In this document: positions 1-10,012 of the stretch, one piece after another
Position numbering within the stretch: the first letter of the stretch is position 1
How the letters are laid out: each line of letters begins with the position of its first letter
NCBI RefSeq assembly: GCF_000955955.1
Contig: NZ_JYJG01000277.1
Location: forward strand, 1 to 33,621
Direction: 5' to 3'
Source of the DNA: Lentzea aerocolonigenes
GTDB taxonomy: Bacteria; Actinomycetota; Actinomycetes; Mycobacteriales; Pseudonocardiaceae
Length of the DNA stretch: 33,621 bases
The notes under the pieces: model-generated
The model's input: the letters and a program-made list of their open reading frames with translations, nothing else
Database searches by the model: none
Told to the model about the DNA's origin: nothing
Program-made: the position numbers and the translations under genes

Positions 1-1
1 C

Positions 2-682
2 CTAGATCGCGTAAGGCCGGCCGACGATCCACCCGCCCACGTGGTCGGGCAGCTCGTCGGTCGGCACCACCTCCACGGTGTCGCCGACGCTGACCGTGCC
101 CGGCTGGATCACCCAGCTGTCCAGGCACAGCTCGCCGCCGAACTCGTGCCGGATCCGCCGGTGCACGTCGAGGTCCTGCGCGCCGGTGTCCGGGTCGATC
201 GTCGTGACCACGCACCGGGCGCGCTTGCTGTACATCCCGATCACGACGTCACCGATCACCAGCGCGTGGCCGGGCCAGGTGTCCTCTTCGCCCGCCTCCA
301 CGCCGCCGACGAGGATGTTGGGCCGCAGCCGCCGGACGTCGAGTCCCGCCGCCGCGACCTGACCGTCCGTGGCCACGAGGACGTTGAGCACGTCGAAGCG
401 CTCCGGCCCGGTGTGGCGGGTGAGCCGGCCGCCGAACGGCAGCACCAGCTCGTGGGCTTTCCAGCTGTCCCAAGGATGTCCGTCCACCAACGGGCCGTCC
501 GGGCCGGTGGTCGCCGGGATGGTGAGCAGGCCGTACCGGGTGCGTCCGGTCAGCACCCCGCGCGGGCCCTGGACGTGCACGAGCCGGTCGCCCGCCACGC
601 CGTCACTCGTGAACTCGGCCTGCAGGAGTGGTTCGCCGCCGAGCGACTTCACCGGGTAGCGCCACAACGCTTCGACGTGCAC
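2..682 (-). CDS. MOSC domain protein (YcbX-like)
   Basis: A complete 226-aa protein with both halves of the MOSC beta-barrel architecture. The N-terminus carries the YPVKSLGGE signature (residues 9-17) of the MOSC_N region. The C-terminal half carries RARCVVTTIDPDTG (154-167), whose Cys157 is the position expected to carry sulphur or contact molybdenum cofactor in this superfamily. Relatives are thought to move sulphur or reduce N-hydroxylated compounds with the molybdenum cofactor; the substrate here cannot be told. I chose the GTG start at 682 because the family begins right at the (M)xVxALWRYPVKS strand. A longer in-frame ATG at 772 would add a low-complexity Ser/Arg tail lying inside the upstream gene. 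The start is 4 nt after the stop of the NTF2-like gene, so the two probably share one transcript driven from the divergent promoter near 1.15 kb. Confidence 0.85.
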   Translation of the reverse strand: MHVEALWRYPVKSLGGEPLLQAEFTSDGVAGDRLVHVQGPRGVLTGRTRYGLLTIPATTGPDGPLVDGHPWDSWKAHELVLPFGGRLTRHTGPERFDVLNVLVATDGQVAAAGLDVRRLRPNILVGGVEAGEEDTWPGHALVIGDVVIGMYSKRARCVVTTIDPDTGAQDLDVHRRIRHEFGGELCLDSWVIQPGTVSVGDTVEVVPTDELPDHVGGWIVGRPYAI

Positions 683-686
683 CGTC

Positions 687-1121
687 TCACTCCGTCGGGA
701 TCTCGTAGGTCGACTCGGGGTCGATGCGGCGGTCGGTTTCGGCGATCCGCACGTCGTTGATGCTCGCTTCACGCCGCGACATCAGGCCGGACGGCGCGAA
801 CTCCCAGTTCTCGTTGCCGTAGCTGCGCCACCACTGGCCCTCGTCGTCGTGCCACTCGTACTGGAAGCGCACGGCGATCCGGTCGGAACCGAAGGCCCAC
901 AACGACTTGCGCAACACGTACTCGTGCTCCCGCTCCCACTTCTTCGTCAGGAACGCCACGATCTCATCGGTCCCGCGGACGAACTCGGACCTGTTGCGCC
1001 ACACCGAATCCGGGGTGTAGGCGCCGGCGACGCGCTGCGGGTCGCGAGTGTTCCAGGCGTCCTGGGCGGCCCGCACCTTCAGGCGGGCCGTGTCGGCGTC
1101 GAACGGGGGCACGAGGTTCAC
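687..1121 (-). CDS. NTF2-like / DUF1348 family protein
   Basis: A 144-aa single-domain protein of the nuclear-transport-factor-2/SnoaL fold, DUF1348 (YesE-like) branch. The family pattern is plain: [11 protein letters not shown] near the start, [13 protein letters not shown], the FLTKKWERE helix and [21 protein letters not shown] in the barrel. The biochemical role of DUF1348 proteins is not established; the fold forms a small-ligand pocket. The GTG start at 1121 has a good ribosome site (GGAAGG) about 8 nt upstream. The gene is divergent from a CGNR-type regulator, and the region between the two starts contains a near-perfect palindrome, so the regulator probably controls this gene and the MOSC gene behind it. 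Confidence 0.85.
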   Translation of the reverse strand: MNLVPPFDADTARLKVRAAQDAWNTRDPQRVAGAYTPDSVWRNRSEFVRGTDEIVAFLTKKWEREHEYVLRKSLWAFGSDRIAVRFQYEWHDDEGQWWRSYGNENWEFAPSGLMSRREASINDVRIAETDRRIDPESTYEIPTE

Positions 1122-1156
1122 GAGAGGTCCTTCCAACGGTTGGGCGACGCTGCAAA

Positions 1157-1177
1157 CGTTAGAACGTGACTCTAACG
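1157..1177. promoter_or_regulatory. Palindromic operator between NTF2-like gene and CGNR regulator
   Basis: A perfect inverted repeat CGTTAGA-N7-TCTAACG sits in the 82-bp divergent intergenic region. A further half-site, CGTTAG, lies at 1196-1201, just before the GTG start of the regulator. The placement fits an autoregulatory operator for the adjacent CGNR protein; that assignment is inference. Confidence 0.6.
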
Positions 1178-1203
1178 GATGCAAGCCTGTGTTACCGTTA
1201 GAC

Positions 1204-1767
1204 GTGCTGACGCCCGACGAGCCCCGTCCGGTCCTGCTGATGAACACCATCTGGGCCAATCGGTCGCAGGTGCACGACGACCTGACCACGGTCGGTGGGC
1301 TTCGCGACTTCCTGGGCGTGCCGGCGGACCAGGCCGATCTCGACGCGTTCCGCGCGCTGCGGCAGGCGTTGCGGGACCTCGCCGGCGTGCTCACCGAGGA
1401 CACGCGTGCGGTCGCGCAGGACCGTGACCTCCACCGCGCGGTGGCTGAGGTCAACCGTGCGGCGAGAAGCGCGCGGCAGTGGCCGCAACTGACCGTGCGC
1501 GACGGGGAACTGTTGCGGGGCAACGAAAGTGAGGGTTCGATCCCGGATCGGGAGCGCGCGTCGATCGCAGTGGAGGCAGTCGAGCTGTTCACCGGTGAGA
1601 ACCGCGTTCTGTTGCGCGCCTGTTATGCGCCGGGCTGCGTGCTCTACTTCGTGAAGGACCACCCGCGCCGCGAATGGTGCTCGCCATCATGTGGCAACAG
1701 GGTCCGCGCGGCCCGCCACTACCGGCGCAATCGGGGTGAATCCCCTGGTCCGAACGGGTTTTCCTGA
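1204..1767 (+). CDS. CGNR zinc-finger transcriptional regulator (ABATE domain)
   Basis: A 187-aa protein with the two-domain layout of the ABATE/CGNR family: an N-terminal predicted ligand-binding ABATE region (about 1-130) and a C-terminal treble-clef zinc finger. The finger has Cys140, Cys145, Cys159 and Cys163, with the name-giving CGNR at 163-166 followed by the basic helix VRAARHYRR that should contact DNA. Such proteins are annotated as stress- or ligand-responsive regulators; the ligand is unknown. The GTG at 1204 is preferred because upstream codons run through the operator and the divergent gene. No clear ribosome site precedes it, so the mRNA may be leaderless. A second possible start is the ATG at 1240. 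Confidence 0.85.
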   Translation: MLTPDEPRPVLLMNTIWANRSQVHDDLTTVGGLRDFLGVPADQADLDAFRALRQALRDLAGVLTEDTRAVAQDRDLHRAVAEVNRAARSARQWPQLTVRDGELLRGNESEGSIPDRERASIAVEAVELFTGENRVLLRACYAPGCVLYFVKDHPRREWCSPSCGNRVRAARHYRRNRGESPGPNGFS

Positions 1768-1849
1768 TCGCCAGGGCTAACCAAGAGCCGCCCGAGATCC
1801 GATAACCGGAGAACAGTAGGGCGCGCTTTTGTGTGGTGGTGATCCCGCG

Positions 1850-3007
1850 ATGTCCCGAGAATCCGTGCCAGGCCACGACATCAGCTATCACCTCGTCTGC
1901 TTCGACGAGACCGGCAACGAGCGGGGGCGCGAGAGCGCGGACGTCTTGTACGACGCCCGCCGCGACGTCACCGACGTGTTCTTCTTCATCCACGGGTGGA
2001 ACGGCGACGTGCCCGCCGCCCGGCAGCAGTACGGGCAGTGGGTCAAGACCATGGCCGACTGCCGCGCCGAACGTGAAGCGGCGCACCGGCTTCCCGGCGG
2101 CTTCAAGTCGTTGCTCGTCGGCCTGCACTGGCCTTCCAAGGCGTGGGGCGACGAGGACGTGCGGTCGGACGAGTTCATCAAGGCCCAGGCCGCAAGGCTC
2201 GGCGGGGGAGCGGGCCGTGTCGCCGCGGTGCGCACGATCGTCGAAGCCGCGCGGCAGCACCCGTGCCGGATGTCGACCGCGGTGAAACAGGCCTACGACT
2301 ACCTGGAGAGCTCGGTCCCGGACCTGCCGGGCGAGGACGGCATGCCGTTCGACGCCGAGCAGCTCTACCGGGCGTGCCTGGAGGATCCGGCGCTGGGCGG
2401 GATCCTGTCACCGTTGCGGATCCTGACGTTCTGGAAGATGAAGCGACGCGCCAAGGTGTTCGGCGAGAGCGGCGCCGCCCGCATCGCCCGTGAGGTCGCC
2501 CAGGCCGCACCGTCCGCGCGGATCCACCTGATGGGCCACAGCTTCGGCTGCATCACCGCCACCGCGATGGCGAACGTCGTGCCCGCCGCGACGCTGACGT
2601 TGATGCAGGGCGCGATGTCGCTGTGGTCGTTCGCGGAACGGCTGCCCGGTGAACCCGGCTCCGGCTACTTCCGCGGCGTGCTCGGCCGGGTGCCGGGCCC
2701 GATCATCGTCACCACCTCGACGCACGACTACGCCATCGGCAAGTTCTACCCGCTGGCCGCGCGGTCGGGCCGCCAGGTCGACCTCGACGAGTACCCGAAG
2801 TACGGCGGCCTGGGCTCGCACGGCGTTCAAGGCACCTACGCGCACGGCCACAACATCGGATCTCCTGGTGAGCTGTCGCGCGGTCAGGTGCACAACGTCG
2901 ACTGCACCTCGGTGATCCGCCGCATCGACGGGATCGCGGGTGCTCACAACGACATCTGCCACCCGGAACTCGCCCGGCTGCTCTGGAGGGCGGTGCTCGC
3001 CCGATAG
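1850..3007 (+). CDS. Alpha/beta hydrolase fold protein
   Basis: A 385-aa cytoplasmic protein with no signal peptide or membrane segment. The hydrolase fold is indicated by the oxyanion-loop strand DVFFFIHGWNGD (about residues 41-52) and the nucleophile elbow LMGHSFGC, with Ser231 as the likely nucleophile. Near the C-terminus STHDYAIGKFYPLA and TYAHGHNI supply candidate acid and base residues. Length and elements resemble uncharacterised lipase/esterase-like serine hydrolases; the substrate is not predictable. I chose the ATG at 1850. A TTG at 1829 in frame is possible but lacks a better ribosome site. The gene stands alone, downstream of the CGNR gene on the same strand with an 82-nt gap. 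Confidence 0.7.
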   Translation: MSRESVPGHDISYHLVCFDETGNERGRESADVLYDARRDVTDVFFFIHGWNGDVPAARQQYGQWVKTMADCRAEREAAHRLPGGFKSLLVGLHWPSKAWGDEDVRSDEFIKAQAARLGGGAGRVAAVRTIVEAARQHPCRMSTAVKQAYDYLESSVPDLPGEDGMPFDAEQLYRACLEDPALGGILSPLRILTFWKMKRRAKVFGESGAARIAREVAQAAPSARIHLMGHSFGCITATAMANVVPAATLTLMQGAMSLWSFAERLPGEPGSGYFRGVLGRVPGPIIVTTSTHDYAIGKFYPLAARSGRQVDLDEYPKYGGLGSHGVQGTYAHGHNIGSPGELSRGQVHNVDCTSVIRRIDGIAGAHNDICHPELARLLWRAVLAR

Positions 3008-3039
3008 AGTTTGTCCGTTTTCAGAAACACGCGTTTCCG

Positions 3040-3069
3040 TTGACTGCTCCGATGACTCGGTTCTACCGT
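3040..3069 (+). promoter_or_regulatory. Possible sigma-70 type promoter for the DUF1080 gene
   Basis: TTGACT (3040-3045) and TACCGT (3064-3069) are separated by 18 bp and lie about 50 nt before the ATG at 3119. The -35 match is strong and the -10 match is moderate. Just upstream, GAAAC-ACGC-GTTTC (about 3023-3036) could form a small hairpin ending the previous transcript. Confidence 0.35.
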
Positions 3070-3118
3070 GGGTTGCACCGTCGCTGCCGAAAAACCTCGG
3101 AGCCGAGGACGGTAACAA

Positions 3119-3808
3119 ATGTTTCGTCGTCCATTGTGGATAGTCGCTGCCTTCGTGCTGGCGCTCGTCGCGGGAACGACGCCGGCGCAGGCCGCGGATC
3201 CCGTGCTGGTGCCCATCTTCGACGGCAAGACGCTCGACGGCTGGACCGCCAACGCGAAGGACTCGTTCGTCGTCAAGGGCGGCGCGATCCACAGTCAGAA
3301 GACCGCGCCGCGCGGCTGGATCTACTACAACAAGACGCAGTACAAGAGCTTCCGCTGGATCTTCAAGCTGCGCCAGGTCTCCGGTGACCACAAGCCGACC
3401 GTGCTGATCTGGGGCAAGATCCAGACACCTGCGCTGAACGGGCTGGGCGCGATCCAGTTCCAGCCACCGAACGGCGGCGCGTGGGACTACCGGCCGGGCC
3501 ACAACAACGGCGGCGGCAAGCTCTTCACCAAGTACCCGCACCCCAGCTGGGACGTGAAGAAGTGGGCGCAGTGCGAGATCCTCGCCAACGGTGACACCGG
3601 AATCGCGCGGATGGCGTGCTGCCCGTTGCCCGAGGGCGCCACGAAGTGCAAGGCGACGGAAGTCCTGAAGTTCGAGGACAAGAAGGAACCCGCCGGCCGT
3701 GAGGCGCCGCTCGCCATCCAGATCCACAACAAGGGCATCGAGGACGAGTACAAGGACCTCGTGGTCGAGTCGCCGGTCGCGGACCCGACGAAGTTCATCA
3801 CCACATAG
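3119..3808 (+). CDS. Secreted DUF1080 (3-keto-disaccharide hydrolase-like) protein
   Basis: A 229-aa exported protein. Residues 1-26 form a signal peptide (MFRRP, a hydrophobic run, then TPAQA before ADP). The mature part opens with the family signature FDGKTLDGWTA and continues as the jelly-roll (LamG-like) fold of DUF1080/PF06439, members of which include 3-keto-glycoside hydrolases. The usual core strands (SFRWIFKLRQVSGDHKPT, APLAIQIHNKGIEDEYKDL) are visible. Cysteines in WAQCEI and RMACCPLPEGATKC could form disulphides, as suits a secreted protein. Start: ATG with GAGG about 10 nt upstream. No partner oxidoreductase of the 3-keto-sugar pathway is adjacent, so the role is open. Confidence 0.8.
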   Translation: MFRRPLWIVAAFVLALVAGTTPAQAADPVLVPIFDGKTLDGWTANAKDSFVVKGGAIHSQKTAPRGWIYYNKTQYKSFRWIFKLRQVSGDHKPTVLIWGKIQTPALNGLGAIQFQPPNGGAWDYRPGHNNGGGKLFTKYPHPSWDVKKWAQCEILANGDTGIARMACCPLPEGATKCKATEVLKFEDKKEPAGREAPLAIQIHNKGIEDEYKDLVVESPVADPTKFITT

Positions 3809-3834
3809 TTGGGCCTCTGGGTAGAGGGAACCGT

Positions 3835-3885
3835 GCCCGTCCCACGCCGCGAGTCGACATGACCCCCGCGCGCCGCGGGACGGGC
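3835..3885. terminator. Bidirectional terminator candidate between convergent genes
   Basis: GCCCGTCCC (3835-3843) and GGGACGGGC (3877-3885) are perfect inverted arms around a 33-nt loop. A smaller hairpin CCTCT-GGGT-AGAGG lies at 3814-3827. Both sit in the 83-bp gap between the convergent DUF1080 and Acg-like genes. There is no T-run, which is usual in high-GC actinomycetes. Confidence 0.4.
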
Positions 3886-3891
3886 TACGGT

Positions 3892-6288
<2,397 letters not shown>

Positions 6289-6289
<1 letters not shown>

Positions 6290-6302
6290 GCAGCCAGCTG
6301 CC
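6289..6302. terminator. Hairpin between convergent kinase and regulator genes
   Basis: GGCAGC-CA-GCTGCC directly follows the kinase stop codon. Two more palindromes lie in the same 93-bp gap (GGCCG-N6-CGGCC near 6328-6343, and TTCGCGCGAA near 6369-6378). Together they probably end transcription from both sides. Confidence 0.35.
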
Positions 6303-6382
6303 TCACCGTGGGGTCCATGGACATGAGGGCCGTCGAAGCGGCCGCAGCGTGAACTGCGACGAGACCGGTTCGCGCGAACGGA

Positions 6383-7033
6383 CTAGCGGGGCTTGTCGCC
6401 GTCCTTGCGGAACTGCGACGCGAACACGGCGGCCTGCGTGCGGCGCTGCATGCCGAGCTTCGCCAGCAGGTGCGAGACGTAGTTCTTCACGGTCTTCTCC
6501 GCGAGGAACATCCGCTCCGCGATCTGCCGGTTCGTCAGGCCCTCGCCGATCAGGTCGAGCACCGTGCGCTCCTGCTCGCTGAGCATGCGCAGCGGGTCGC
6601 CCTCCTCGCGTTCGCGGCGGATCCGGTTGAGCAGGGCGGAGGTTGTGCGGGCATCCAGCAGCGACTGGCCGGCGGCGACCGTGCGGACGGCGTTGACCAG
6701 GTCGGCGCCCAGGATCTGCTTCAGGACGAAGCCGGAGGCGCCCGCCATGATCGCGTCGAACAGGGCCTCGTCGTCCGCGAAGCTCGTCAGCATCAGGCAC
6801 TGCAGGCCCGGGATGCGGCTGCGCAGCTCGCGGCACAGCTCGATGCCGTTGCCGTCGGGGAGCCTGATGTCGAGCACCGCCACGTCGGCCTCCGCGCCGG
6901 GCACCTTGGCCAGCGCCTCCGCGACCGACGCGGCGTCACCGACCACTTCGAGATCGGACTCCTCGCCGAGCAGGTCCGCGATGCCGCGGCGGACGATTTC
7001 GTGGTCGTCGACGAGGAAGACGCGCGTCACCAT
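6383..7033 (-). CDS. devR: DevR/DosR-like NarL-family response regulator
   Basis: A 216-aa response regulator. The receiver domain (1-120) begins [13 protein letters not shown], with phospho-acceptor Asp55 in [15 protein letters not shown], Thr83 and Lys105 (GFVLKQ). A LuxR-type HTH occupies about 147-210 ([26 protein letters not shown]). Its recognition helix EKTVKNYVS matches mycobacterial DevR, whose corresponding Lys/Lys/Asn residues contact DNA. Overall similarity to DevR is high along the whole length. It should be phosphorylated by the adjacent DevS-like kinase and activate dormancy-type genes under hypoxia or NO. The start is ATG at 7033; a GTG follows at the next codon and the ribosome site is poor. 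Two DevR-box-like sites lie just upstream, suggesting autoregulation and control of the divergent usp gene. Confidence 0.9.
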   Translation of the reverse strand: MVTRVFLVDDHEIVRRGIADLLGEESDLEVVGDAASVAEALAKVPGAEADVAVLDIRLPDGNGIELCRELRSRIPGLQCLMLTSFADDEALFDAIMAGASGFVLKQILGADLVNAVRTVAAGQSLLDARTTSALLNRIRREREEGDPLRMLSEQERTVLDLIGEGLTNRQIAERMFLAEKTVKNYVSHLLAKLGMQRRTQAAVFASQFRKDGDKPR

Positions 7034-7044
7034 TCACGTCACGG

Positions 7045-7081
7045 TAGCCCAAAGTCCCTGCGATGAGGGGACCATCGGCAC
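7045..7081. promoter_or_regulatory. Pair of DevR-box-like sites between devR and usp
   Basis: Compared with the DosR consensus TTSGGGACTWWAGTCCCSAA (from memory), the reverse strand at 7045-7060 reads GGGACTTTGGGCTAC and the forward strand at 7067-7081 reads GGGGACCATCGGCAC. Each has a perfect GGGAC half and a degenerate second half. The two sites are back to back in an 84-bp divergent region, one pointing to each gene. This arrangement suits a DevR-controlled bidirectional promoter. Confidence 0.5.
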
Positions 7082-7117
7082 GCGGCTCGCTACATCGTTC
7101 GGGCCTAGTTTGAGATC

Positions 7118-7921
7118 ATGAGCGGTCTTCCCGTTGTCGTCGGAGTCGACGGATCCTCTTCCGCGCTGGCTGCCGTGGCGTGGGCCGCTCGCGAGTGTGC
7201 GCTGCACGACGCGCCGTTGCGGTTGGTGCACGCGTACACGCTGCCGACGCGCGGTTACCCCGAGGTCATTTCATCGGCCCGTGAGCTGCGGTCCGCCATG
7301 TACGACCAAGGGCGGATGTGGCTTTCTCAGGCCGTTGCCGTCGCACGGTCGGAAGCACCTGATGTGACCGTGGAGTACGACCTGCGAATGGAACACCCCA
7401 CGCCCGTGTTGCTCGCGGAGTCGTCACGCGCGCGGGAAGTCGTGGTGGGGTCGCACGGGCTGGGTGGCTTCACCGGGGCGTTGGTGGGCTCGACGGCGGT
7501 GGCGCTCTCACAGCACGGTGAGTGTCCCGTGGTGGTGGTGCGTGGCAACGAGCATCAGGGGCCCGTGGTGGTGGGTGTCGACCTCTCGCCTGAGTCGGAC
7601 CCGGCCATCGGCTTCGCGTTCGAGGAAGCGGCGGCGATGGACGTGCCGCTGGTGGCCGCGATGGCCCACGTCGACGAGCAGTCGTCGCTCCTGAACACGC
7701 GAATGTCCGGGTGGCTGGAGAAGTACCCGGACGTCGCGGTGGAACAGATGGTTGTCGGGGAGCGGCCGATCCCGTTGCTGTTGGAGCTGGGGGAGAGGGC
7801 TGGGCTGGTCGTGGTGGGGTCGCGGGGGCGTGGCGGATTCGCCGGGATGCTGCTCGGGTCTACCTCGCAGGCCCTGATCTACCACGCCCCGTGCCCGCTG
7901 GCCGTCGTCAGGCCTGCTTGA
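7118..7921 (+). CDS. Tandem universal stress protein (UspA family)
   Basis: A 267-aa protein with two Usp domains (about 1-142 and 147-267). Domain 1 begins VVVGVDGSSSALAAVAWA and ends with the ATP-binding loop GSHGLGGFTGALVGST. Domain 2 begins VVVGVDLSPESDPA and ends with GSRGRGGFAGMLLGST. Both loops keep the G-x2-G-x9-G-(S/T) nucleotide motif, so both halves should bind ATP. Two-domain Usps of this type are members of the mycobacterial DosR regulon. It is divergent from the DevR-like gene with DevR-box-like sequences between them, supporting induction under hypoxia or stasis. The ATG at 7118 has a GAGA site upstream. The 3' end overlaps the convergent yceI-like gene by 14 nt. Confidence 0.92.
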   Translation: MSGLPVVVGVDGSSSALAAVAWAARECALHDAPLRLVHAYTLPTRGYPEVISSARELRSAMYDQGRMWLSQAVAVARSEAPDVTVEYDLRMEHPTPVLLAESSRAREVVVGSHGLGGFTGALVGSTAVALSQHGECPVVVVRGNEHQGPVVVGVDLSPESDPAIGFAFEEAAAMDVPLVAAMAHVDEQSSLLNTRMSGWLEKYPDVAVEQMVVGERPIPLLLELGERAGLVVVGSRGRGGFAGMLLGSTSQALIYHAPCPLAVVRPA

Positions 7922-8465
7922 CCGCGGAGATCTCGAACTCGAGGACGACCTTCTCGCTCACCAGCACGCCACCGGTCTCGAGGGCGGCGTTCCAGGTGAC
8001 GCCGTAGTCCTTGCGGTTGATGGTGTGCGAGCCCTCGAAGCCCACGCGGGTCTGGCCGTACGGGTCGACGGCGACGCCCTCGAAGGCGAACGGGATGGTG
8101 ATGCTCCTGGTGATGCCCTTGATCGTCAGGTCACCGGTGATCTCGAAGTTGTCCTCGTCGACCTGCTTCGCGGAGGTCGAGACGAAGGTGATCTCCGGGT
8201 GGTTCTCGACGTCGAGGAAGTCGTTGGTGGTCAGGTGACCGTCGCGCTGCGCGTTGCGGGTGTCGATGCTCGCGACCTTCAGGGTCACCTGCGCGGTGGT
8301 GTTCTCCGGCTTGTCACCGTCGATCGAGATCTTGCCGTCGAACTCGTTGAACGCACCGCGAACCTTGGTGACCATCGCGTGGCGAGCGACGAAGCCGATG
8401 CGGGAGTGCGAGCCGTCGATGACGTAGTCGCCGGTCAGTTCGGAGAGGTTGGTGGCGGTGGTCAT
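7908..8465 (-). CDS. YceI family protein
   Basis: A 185-aa lipocalin-like YceI protein without a signal peptide, hence cytoplasmic, as in many actinobacterial copies. Family landmarks: YVIDGSHSRIGFVARHAMVTKVRG, FDGKISIDGD, SIDTRNAQRDGHLTTNDFLDVENHPEI, LTIKGITRSI and VGFEGSHTINRKDYGVTWN. YceI folds bind long polyisoprenoid or other amphipathic ligands in known structures; the ligand here is unknown. The ATG at 8465 with an AAGGA site about 10 nt upstream is preferred to one 14 codons earlier (8507), which falls at the edge of the operator. Divergent from a MarR regulator with a long shared inverted repeat, so it is probably its main target. Related YceI-MarR pairs respond to organic or oxidative stress. 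Confidence 0.9.
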   Translation of the reverse strand: MTTATNLSELTGDYVIDGSHSRIGFVARHAMVTKVRGAFNEFDGKISIDGDKPENTTAQVTLKVASIDTRNAQRDGHLTTNDFLDVENHPEITFVSTSAKQVDEDNFEITGDLTIKGITRSITIPFAFEGVAVDPYGQTRVGFEGSHTINRKDYGVTWNAALETGGVLVSEKVVLEFEISAVKQA

Positions 8466-8494
8466 GGTGGTCAGTCCTTCGGTTGCGCGATTCG

Positions 8495-8539
8495 GTTGAT
8501 GTGTCATCCACCTTGCCGGAACGTGGATGATGTGTCAAC
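8495..8539. promoter_or_regulatory. 45-bp inverted repeat operator shared by yceI-like and marR-like genes
   Basis: Arms at 8495-8511 and 8523-8539 flank an 11-bp spacer: the outer 5 bases (GTTGA/TCAAC) and inner 7 bases (CATCCAC/GTGGATG) pair perfectly; only the middle 5 do not. Each arm also contains TGTGTCA in the same orientation. It lies between the two divergent genes and is the natural binding site for the MarR protein. Confidence 0.6.
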
Positions 8540-8559
8540 TATTCCCGTATGCTGAGCAG

Positions 8560-9093
8560 GTGACAAGATGGCTTGAACCCGATCAGCAGCGGGCGTGGCG
8601 TGCGTACGTCCGCATGCAGGGGGAACTGAATGCGCACCTGAGCAGGCAGATCTCGGTCGACTCGGAGATCTCGATGGCCGACTTCGCCGTGCTGGTGCAG
8701 CTCACCGACACCGTCGACGGACGGGTGCGCGTGCTGGAGCTCGCCCGGTTGCTGAACTGGGAGAAGAGTCGCATCTCACACCACGTCGCCCGGATGGAGA
8801 AGCGTGGGCTGGTGCGCAGGGAGAACTGCGGCAGCGACGGGCGCGGGTCGTTCGTCGTGCTGACGGAGCAGGGCCGGTCCGCGATCGAGGAGGCCGCGCC
8901 GTCTCATGCCGAGACCGTGCGCGCGCTGGTGTTCGACCAGCTCTCCGACGCCGAGGTCGAGGCGTTGCGCGAGATCTCGGAGAAGATCTTCACCCGCCTA
9001 ACGACAGGCGAATGTGCGTCGGTAGTCGCTCGGTGCGACGCCGACGACCCGATGGAAGTGGTGGCGGAGGAGAGCGGCTGTCCCGAAGCCTGA
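8560..9093 (+). CDS. MarR family transcriptional regulator
   Basis: A 177-aa winged-helix regulator. After a helical start (VTRWLEPDQQRAWRAYVRM), the wHTH spans about residues 40-110: SMADFAVLVQL, VLELARLLNWEKSRISHHVARMEKRGLVRRE (recognition helix SRISHHVARM), and the wing GSDGRGSFVVLTEQG. Such proteins bind palindromes as dimers and release them on binding phenolics or oxidants. The GTG at 8560 is chosen because the family begins at this point and the earlier ATGs (8527, 8530) lie inside the right arm of the inverted repeat. The C-terminal 31 codons overlap the convergent GlxA-type gene by 96 nt, an unusually long overlap; the tail beyond the conserved domain (CASVVARCDADD onward) may be a recent extension. 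Confidence 0.88.
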   Translation: MTRWLEPDQQRAWRAYVRMQGELNAHLSRQISVDSEISMADFAVLVQLTDTVDGRVRVLELARLLNWEKSRISHHVARMEKRGLVRRENCGSDGRGSFVVLTEQGRSAIEEAAPSHAETVRALVFDQLSDAEVEALREISEKIFTRLTTGECASVVARCDADDPMEVVAEESGCPEA

Positions 9094-9942
9094 CCTGGCG
9101 GCGACCGCGTCGACGTCCAGGTCGGTCTCTTCGAGCAGTCTGCGTGCGTGAAGCACTCGTTGGAGTGAAAGCCACTTGTTCGGGGTGGTGCCGGTCTCCG
9201 CGGCGAACCGGCGCGCGAACGTCCGCTCGGACATGACCGCGAGCTTCGCCATGGACGCCACCGTGTGGTTGTCCGCGATCGTGTCGAGCACCTGTTCCAG
9301 CACCGGCTCGAGGCTGTCCGAGCTGCACTCGGGGATCGGGAGCTCCACGAACTGCCGCTGACCGCCGTCCCGCTGCGGCGCGACGACCATCCGGCGCGCG
9401 ATGATGTTGGCGATCTTGGTGCCGAGCTCGCGGCGGACGAGGTGCAGGCAGGCGTCGATGCCCGCGGCCGTGCCGGCGCTGGTGATGATGTCGCCGTCGT
9501 CCACGAACAGCACGTCCGGATCCAGGTGTGCCTTGGGGAACCTGGACGTGAACTCCCTCGTCTCGCGCCAGTGGGTCGTGCAACGGCGGTCGTCCAGCAG
9601 GCCCGCCTCGCCCAGGATGAACGCGCCGTTGCAGACGCTGAGCAGCGTCGCGCCGGTCTCCTTGATGGTCTTGAGCAGCTTCTCCGGGTAGACGTCCCGG
9701 ATCCGCGCCGCCGGGAGGGCGACCAGATCGGCGTCCAGCAGTGCGTCGAACCCGTGCTCCGGCGTGATGCTGACGCCCGGAATGCTCGTCGGCACCGCCT
9801 GGTGGGGGAGTTCACCGCACACGCGGAAGTCGATCAGGGGCACGCCCTCCTCGGTTCGGTCGACGCCGAACACCTCGCAGAGCAGGCCGAACTCGAACGG
9901 CGCGACGCCGTCGATGAGCGGAACCGCCACCGATCGCAGCAT
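8998..9942 (-). CDS. GlxA-type transcriptional regulator (DJ-1/PfpI + AraC HTH)
   Basis: A 314-aa regulator with an N-terminal DJ-1/PfpI amidotransferase-like domain (about 1-190) and a C-terminal AraC DNA-binding domain (about 215-312). In the first domain LLSVCNGAFILGEAGLL carries the nucleophile-elbow cysteine and SAGTAAGIDACLHLVRRELG is characteristic of GlxA relatives. The second domain has both HTHs: HTVASMAKLAVMSERTFARRFAAETG and LDVDAVAARSGFGTAALLRHHFHRVVG, ending APSDYRRTF. The first domain likely senses a small molecule and is usually not enzymatic. The ATG at 9942 starts directly on the conserved RSVAVPLIDGVAPFE strand. Its 3' end overlaps the MarR gene. Confidence 0.9.
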   Translation of the reverse strand: MLRSVAVPLIDGVAPFEFGLLCEVFGVDRTEEGVPLIDFRVCGELPHQAVPTSIPGVSITPEHGFDALLDADLVALPAARIRDVYPEKLLKTIKETGATLLSVCNGAFILGEAGLLDDRRCTTHWRETREFTSRFPKAHLDPDVLFVDDGDIITSAGTAAGIDACLHLVRRELGTKIANIIARRMVVAPQRDGGQRQFVELPIPECSSDSLEPVLEQVLDTIADNHTVASMAKLAVMSERTFARRFAAETGTTPNKWLSLQRVLHARRLLEETDLDVDAVAARSGFGTAALLRHHFHRVVGVAPSDYRRTFACR

Positions 9943-10012
9943 GGCAGGATTTTAACGCGCATCGTCAGATCTGCCACTGTTGGCGGGATATTGGCGGCCG
10001 CAAACTTTAGAC

